Positions 55,701 through 61,700 of a stretch of DNA of 64,000 nucleotides are shown in pieces; the first letter of the stretch is position 1, and each line of letters starts with the position of its first letter. The notes beneath the pieces are model-generated. The model saw nothing but the letters and a program-made list of their open reading frames with translations, was not told where the DNA came from and did not search any database. The stretch is from Pseudoips prasinana (lineage: Eukaryota; Arthropoda; Insecta; Lepidoptera; Nolidae). The stretch lies in the NCBI GenBank assembly GCA_951640165.1, contig OX621252.1, forward strand, positions 25,813,934-25,877,933, in the 5' to 3' direction. Both the position numbers and the translations under genes were made by a program.

Positions 55701-58700
55701 GCATAAGTTAAATTTTGTTTCTTTTCAGCTTTTTTGAGGTTGCTATTCTACACTTTTAGAATGTCGTGTTAATTATGTTTGGGTATCAACGTAATTAACC
55801 TTACATGATCTTCTTAATAGGAAACATTGAAGGGCAGTGGAAGATGCAATCAGGGCAGTTGGTGTCACTGTCAGAACAAGAGTTGGTGGACTGTGACAAG
55901 TTGGATGATGGCTGCAACGGTGGACTTCCTGACAATGCTTACCGGTGAGATATTCATAGGAGTAACACTAGCTGGGGATTCTTTTGTAGTGCTGTTGGGT
56001 ATGTACAGTGTATTTCAATTCAGTAAAATTTTAGTTTTACAACATTATCTAGAATGTAAACCGTTAATATTGAACAAAAACTGAACAGTTCGGTGCTGTG
56101 TTCACCAGGTGCACCGTATTATTTGAATATATACTCGTCCAATCAGCCTGCACCGTTTGAACACGTCGCATTCTTCAATGTAGCTAAACCATTCGACTAA
56201 GTCTGGCTTCATTTATAAGCTGTTACAACTGCTTATATTGTGCATATCTTACATGATTTTTTTTCGGGGCAAACGTTTATACACCGAACGAAAGAGCTTT
56301 CTCCACTCCCGCCCGTTTCGAGCATTTATTCTCCAAGGCACGGTCCTTCTCCGCTCTTGTTGGTGCTTTACACTTCCGACGTCCCCATCCCTAAGAAAGC
56401 CTATCTGGTTCTCTTTGCAGGCAACCGATATTACTCCGGCACCAGTTCGAGTGACATCCACAATCATTACCAGTCTTCCACTAACGCCTTATGGTGGTTC
56501 AGGAAGAGAATCGAGATGGACCTCATAAAAAGCTATGCTCTTTTCGCGAACAAACTTTCCTCTATCAATCGAACCAGTCTAAATGTTCGGCGAGCCTATC
56601 CCTTGGGAGAGTAAGCCAAATATTTGGGTGTGTCCCTTGACCGAAAGTAAAACTTTAGCGAGCATCTGTGTATCCTGCGTAATGGCGCTGCATCTAATCT
56701 TAATAAACTTCACTGCTTCATCAATGCGCGCAGTAAAATGTCTCTTGCCAACAATTTGAAAATAAACACGACGTGCATTCGGCCTATTAAGACCTCCGTG
56801 AGCGGGCGCCCCGTGGTGGGTTCGCAAAATACCTCACACCGGTTTCAAATTGCCTACCATCAACCATTAGAAGAAGCAACACACTCGTCTTCAATAATAT
56901 TATTATGTCCTGTGTGTTAGGGTTAGTGTCCATTAAAATTTTCGTCTAGCAGTTCTATCATTAATTGTGTATCATTCTGTTCAGAGCCATCGAGCAGTTG
57001 GGCGGTCTTGAGACTGAAGCGGATTACCCATACGATGGTGAAGACGATAAATGTGTATTCAACAAAACTTTGAGTAAGGTTAAGATTAGCGGCGCTGTCA
57101 ACATCACCACGAACGAGACTGGCATGGCGCAGTGGCTCGTGCATAATGGACCTATATCTATTGGTGAGTTCCTAAACGTTTCTAAATAATAATTGACCCA
57201 AAGCGAAGACAAAATTACGTTCAGTAAGGTGAGGTTCAGAGGAGTCCACATCACCACGAACGAGACTGGCATGGCGCAGTGGCTCGTGCATAATGCACCT
57301 ATTTGTATTGGTGAGATTTTTATGTGTTTAAATAATACTTTGAGCGCAACTGAATAGTGTGTCTGACACCCTAATCAAGTGAAAAGATTTTTAGTAAGGT
57401 GAGGTTCAGTTACCAACATCATCACGAACGGGAATGGCATGGCGCTGTAGCTCATGTATAATGAACCTGTATCTATTGGTGGGATTCAGTTATTTTTTAA
57501 TTAATACTTGAGCGCAACTAATTAATGTGTCTGACACCCTAATCAAGTCAAAAGATGTTTAGTAAGGTGAGCTTCAGAGGCGCTGCGAACATCACCACGA
57601 ACGAGAATGGCATGGCGCTTTGGCTCGTCCATAATGCACCTATTTGTATTGGTGAGATTTTTATACGTTGTTTAAATAATACTTTGAGCGCAACTGAATT
57701 GTGTGTCTCACACTCTAATCAAGTCAAAAGATGTTTAGTAAGGTGAGCTTCAGAAGCGCTACCAATATCACCACGAACGAGACTGGCATGGCGTTGTGAC
57801 TCGTCCATAATGGACCTCTATCTATTGGTGAGATTTTTAAACGTTGTTTAAATAACACTAATCAAGCGAAAAGATGTTTAGGAAGGTGAGGTTCAGAGGC
57901 GTTACTAACGGCATCACGAACGAGAATGGCATGTCACAGTGGCTCGTGTATAATGGGCTATTGCTATGATGGATTTTTAAACGTTTTTAAATAATTCTTT
58001 GAGCGAAGCTAGTAAGAGTGTCTACAAGTGTCTGTGGGTTCAAATCTCGTGCAAAGAATATAATGGATTTTTTTTCTGTACGGTAATCACGTAGTAACAG
58101 CTCGATGTCTGGAAGTTAGTGGTATGACACTACTCTGGCATGGAGATTATTTTAGAAGCGACAGTTTTACGCCTTACCTCCCCTCGATCGCGTCGGAGAT
58201 ACGACCTACTGCATTATGATATTGAGGGCAATATAGAGTGGTCAAATTCGAGTTATCTGATAAGATGAATTTCCCAGTATCATAAACTCTGTGGTCTACT
58301 TTGAACCATATGTGTTTCACATTTATAGTTCAAAGCCAGGTGCGTGCGGTCAAAAAGCGTTATATTCTATGCCGTCCCCACACGGGAGAAACCATAAATT
58401 TCGCTTCGCAATTAAATACACATTTTCTATAAATATTTAATGTCCTTTGGTACAGGTATTAACGCGAACGCCATGCAGTTCTATATGGGTGGAATCTCTC
58501 ACCCTTGGAAGTTGCTGTGCAACCCCGGCAACCTGGACCATGGTGTACTTATCGTTGGTTATGGTATTAAAAGTGAGTATCATTTAAACTGCCTCATTGG
58601 TCTAGTGGTAGCATGTTCAACGGCAGATGATGAGGGTTGAAATCCCGAGTCGAGCCAAAAAGTGATTTTGGAATTTTTCCGTAAAGAAAATTTCTCAGTA

Positions 58701-61700
58701 TCAGCCTGAAGTCTGGGTGTTGGCGGTATAATGCCCCCGTGCCTCGAAGAGCACGTTAAACCGTCGGTCGAAAGTATTCAATGTAGTATATCACCGTAGC
58801 CTAGTTGGTAGTGCTCCTGCCTACGAAGCTGGTGGCCCTGGGTTCGAATCCCGGTAAGTGCAAATATTTGTGTGATGAGCACGAATATTTGTTTCTGAGT
58901 CATGGATGTTTTCTATGTATTTAAGTATTTATCTATCTATATAAGTATGTATATCGTCGCCTGGTACCCATAGTACAAGCTTTGCTTAGTTTGGGGCTAG
59001 GTAGATCTGTGTGACATTGTCCCTAGATATTATCCCTAGATATTATATCAGTTATCTGGTTTCCATAGTACTTAGTTTGGGTTTAAATGGCCGTGTGTAA
59101 ATAATGTCCAGGATATTAGAGATGCCGCCAACATCGACCTTATGATATGTTAGGAGGAGAAATGAAATATTTAATGAAACTAAAATTAACTCTCTGACGT
59201 TGAACGAAGACAAAACCAAATACATGGTATTCCATATTCAAAATTGAATGGAAGCGGCTGCTCTCTCAAATACCATCCATAACATGTGCAAACATAAATG
59301 TAACTTCCCTCCATCTCAAGATAGTAACTGTCCCAAAATTAGCCGTACTGAATGCATTAAATATTTAGGAATTGAGATAGATGCAAAATTAACTTTCGCG
59401 AACCACATGAAGTCCCTATCTAACAGAGTTCGCAAGCTTACATATTCAAAGAGCTTCGTGATGTGGCGCAGAAACAGACCGTTAGGATGGTATATGAGGC
59501 CTTACTACAATCAATATAATCTAATACTGTATCACCACATGGGGAGGTGCTGATAAAACTAAAAAAATAACTGGAAAGAACTCAGAGAATGATTTTAAAA
59601 GTAAGTTTATCTAAACCTCGTTTGTTGTCTACCTTACAACTCTATAAGGAAGCACAAGTCCTGACTGTTCGCCAGCTGTACATCATGCAAACTGTATTAC
59701 GTAAACATATTAACCTTCCTGAAGAAATCAGAAAACTCTTGGCATCTACAAGAAGGCATTATGCAATATGTGAACCCACAGTTGTACATACTTCTTTTGC
59801 GCAAAAGTTCTTTCCATTTCGAGGAAGTATGATCTATAATAAGTTAGACAAGGAAATTTCCTTAGCAAACTACCGGAGAGACTGCACTAATGTGGTAAGA
59901 AATTAGCTGCTTAAAATGGATTACTCTGATACCGAAAACATTATCAAATTGCTGCAGTAACTTAAATGTGATATTGCTACAGACTATTTTTAAAATCTAA
60001 TAACTACTATTTACATAATATTGTTTATCATAATCATTTACTAATGTATGTATAATTTAATTCAATCCCATGATTAAAGTAAAGATGTATCTACTCAATT
60101 TTCTATATACAAAAACACACACACGCGCATATACACACACACATGTGTACACAGACACACACTTACACAGGTTTATTTACTTACTTATATATATATAGCT
60201 AAATAAGGCTGGAGTGCAGGGGGCCTTGGCTTAGTTTGGACTCCAGATCTCCCACAAGTTGCAACTTCTGTCAACTTTATTTGTTTCATGTTAATATCAT
60301 GTAATTTGTGGAGATGAAATAAATCATTTTTGTATATGTATTAATTTTTTAATGAATCCAAATAAGTAAGTACAGACCAAACTACCCCAATTTGTTAAAT
60401 TTCACAAATGGAAAGTGAACCTTATGCTTAAGTGATAAAGTTGAAAATCTGTACATTCGATTTTACATGTAATAATTGGCTTGTTGGTCTAGCGGTAGCA
60501 TCTTCAACTGCAAATAACGGGTTCAAATCCCGGGTCCCAAAATAAAGTTATATTGAGATTTGCTAACAAAAATTCTCAGTATCAGACTGGAGTCAGAAAG
60601 TTTGCGGTATTACACCCACGTGCCTCAGAGCATGTAAAGCCCTCGGTTCTGTATATGAACCGGTCTTTCCGGTCGTGGTAGCGACCTATGAAATTGTAGT
60701 GCGTTTGCGCTTGTGCCAGACATAGACCAGGAGGACACTAATAATGTAGTGGCATTACATGTTTCTTCAGGAGCACTATTTTTCTGTTTCGGATGCCAGC
60801 TTCTGAAACCGAAGTAATCAGTCCTTAAGTATTTAGGAAGTATTAGAGAAAGCAAGTCGTGGGGATCGATTCCCTTCGAATGCTCTGCCTAATGCACCGA
60901 GTAACACGATCGTGATCGGTGTTCAAATAGGTGAAGATTAAAAATAATTTTATCATTCGTTCAATCGGATTTGGATATTTTTAACCTACATCTGGGGCTC
61001 TACCGGCTAAGTTGTCGAACATCGATTTCTTAAATGGCGTTCAAATAAATAAAGGTTAAAAATGACATAATCAATCGTTAAATCGGCTTCCATGAGCACA
61101 TGTGACGTCATAAATGGTCCCGAATAGATTGTCAACGTTGAAGCCGATTTAACGATTGATTAAGTCATATTTAACCTTTATTTATTTGAACGCCATTTAA
61201 GGAATCGATGTTCGGTGACTTAGCCGGTAGAGCTCCTGTTTGAATACCTATCACGATAACTGGCGAATTAAGCGGTAGCCCCCTGGACCGGATATTTGTG
61301 TGCATGAGCATCTGTTTGTCCTGAGTCTGGGTGTAATTATCTATATAAGTATGTATTTACAAAAGCAAACTATTATACATATGTGATTCAGTAAACGATT
61401 CTGAACAAACTATTTTCAGGATGTGCGTTAATTGAGTTACATGTTGTATATATATATTTTTTTGCATGTCATTTAATTGCCGCCTTATATCCGGCCCTTG
61501 ACCTAGCGATCCAGCGAGAGCCTCTATTATTATTGTTAAATGAACCCCTGTATCGCTGAGCATCTTCCAAACATGTTCTATATCTGTATCTTTTATTTCT
61601 AGACTACCCTCTCTTCAACAAGAAGCTGCCTTTCTGGACCATCAAGAATTCGTGGGGCAAGTCGTGGGGTGAGCAGGGCTACTACCGCGTGTACCGAGGC

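Noticed and set aside
56240..56614. A 124-codon frame considered as an extra exon of the cathepsin gene
   Set aside because: It is a decayed Jockey-type reverse transcriptase fragment, and exons 5 and 6 join in phase without it.
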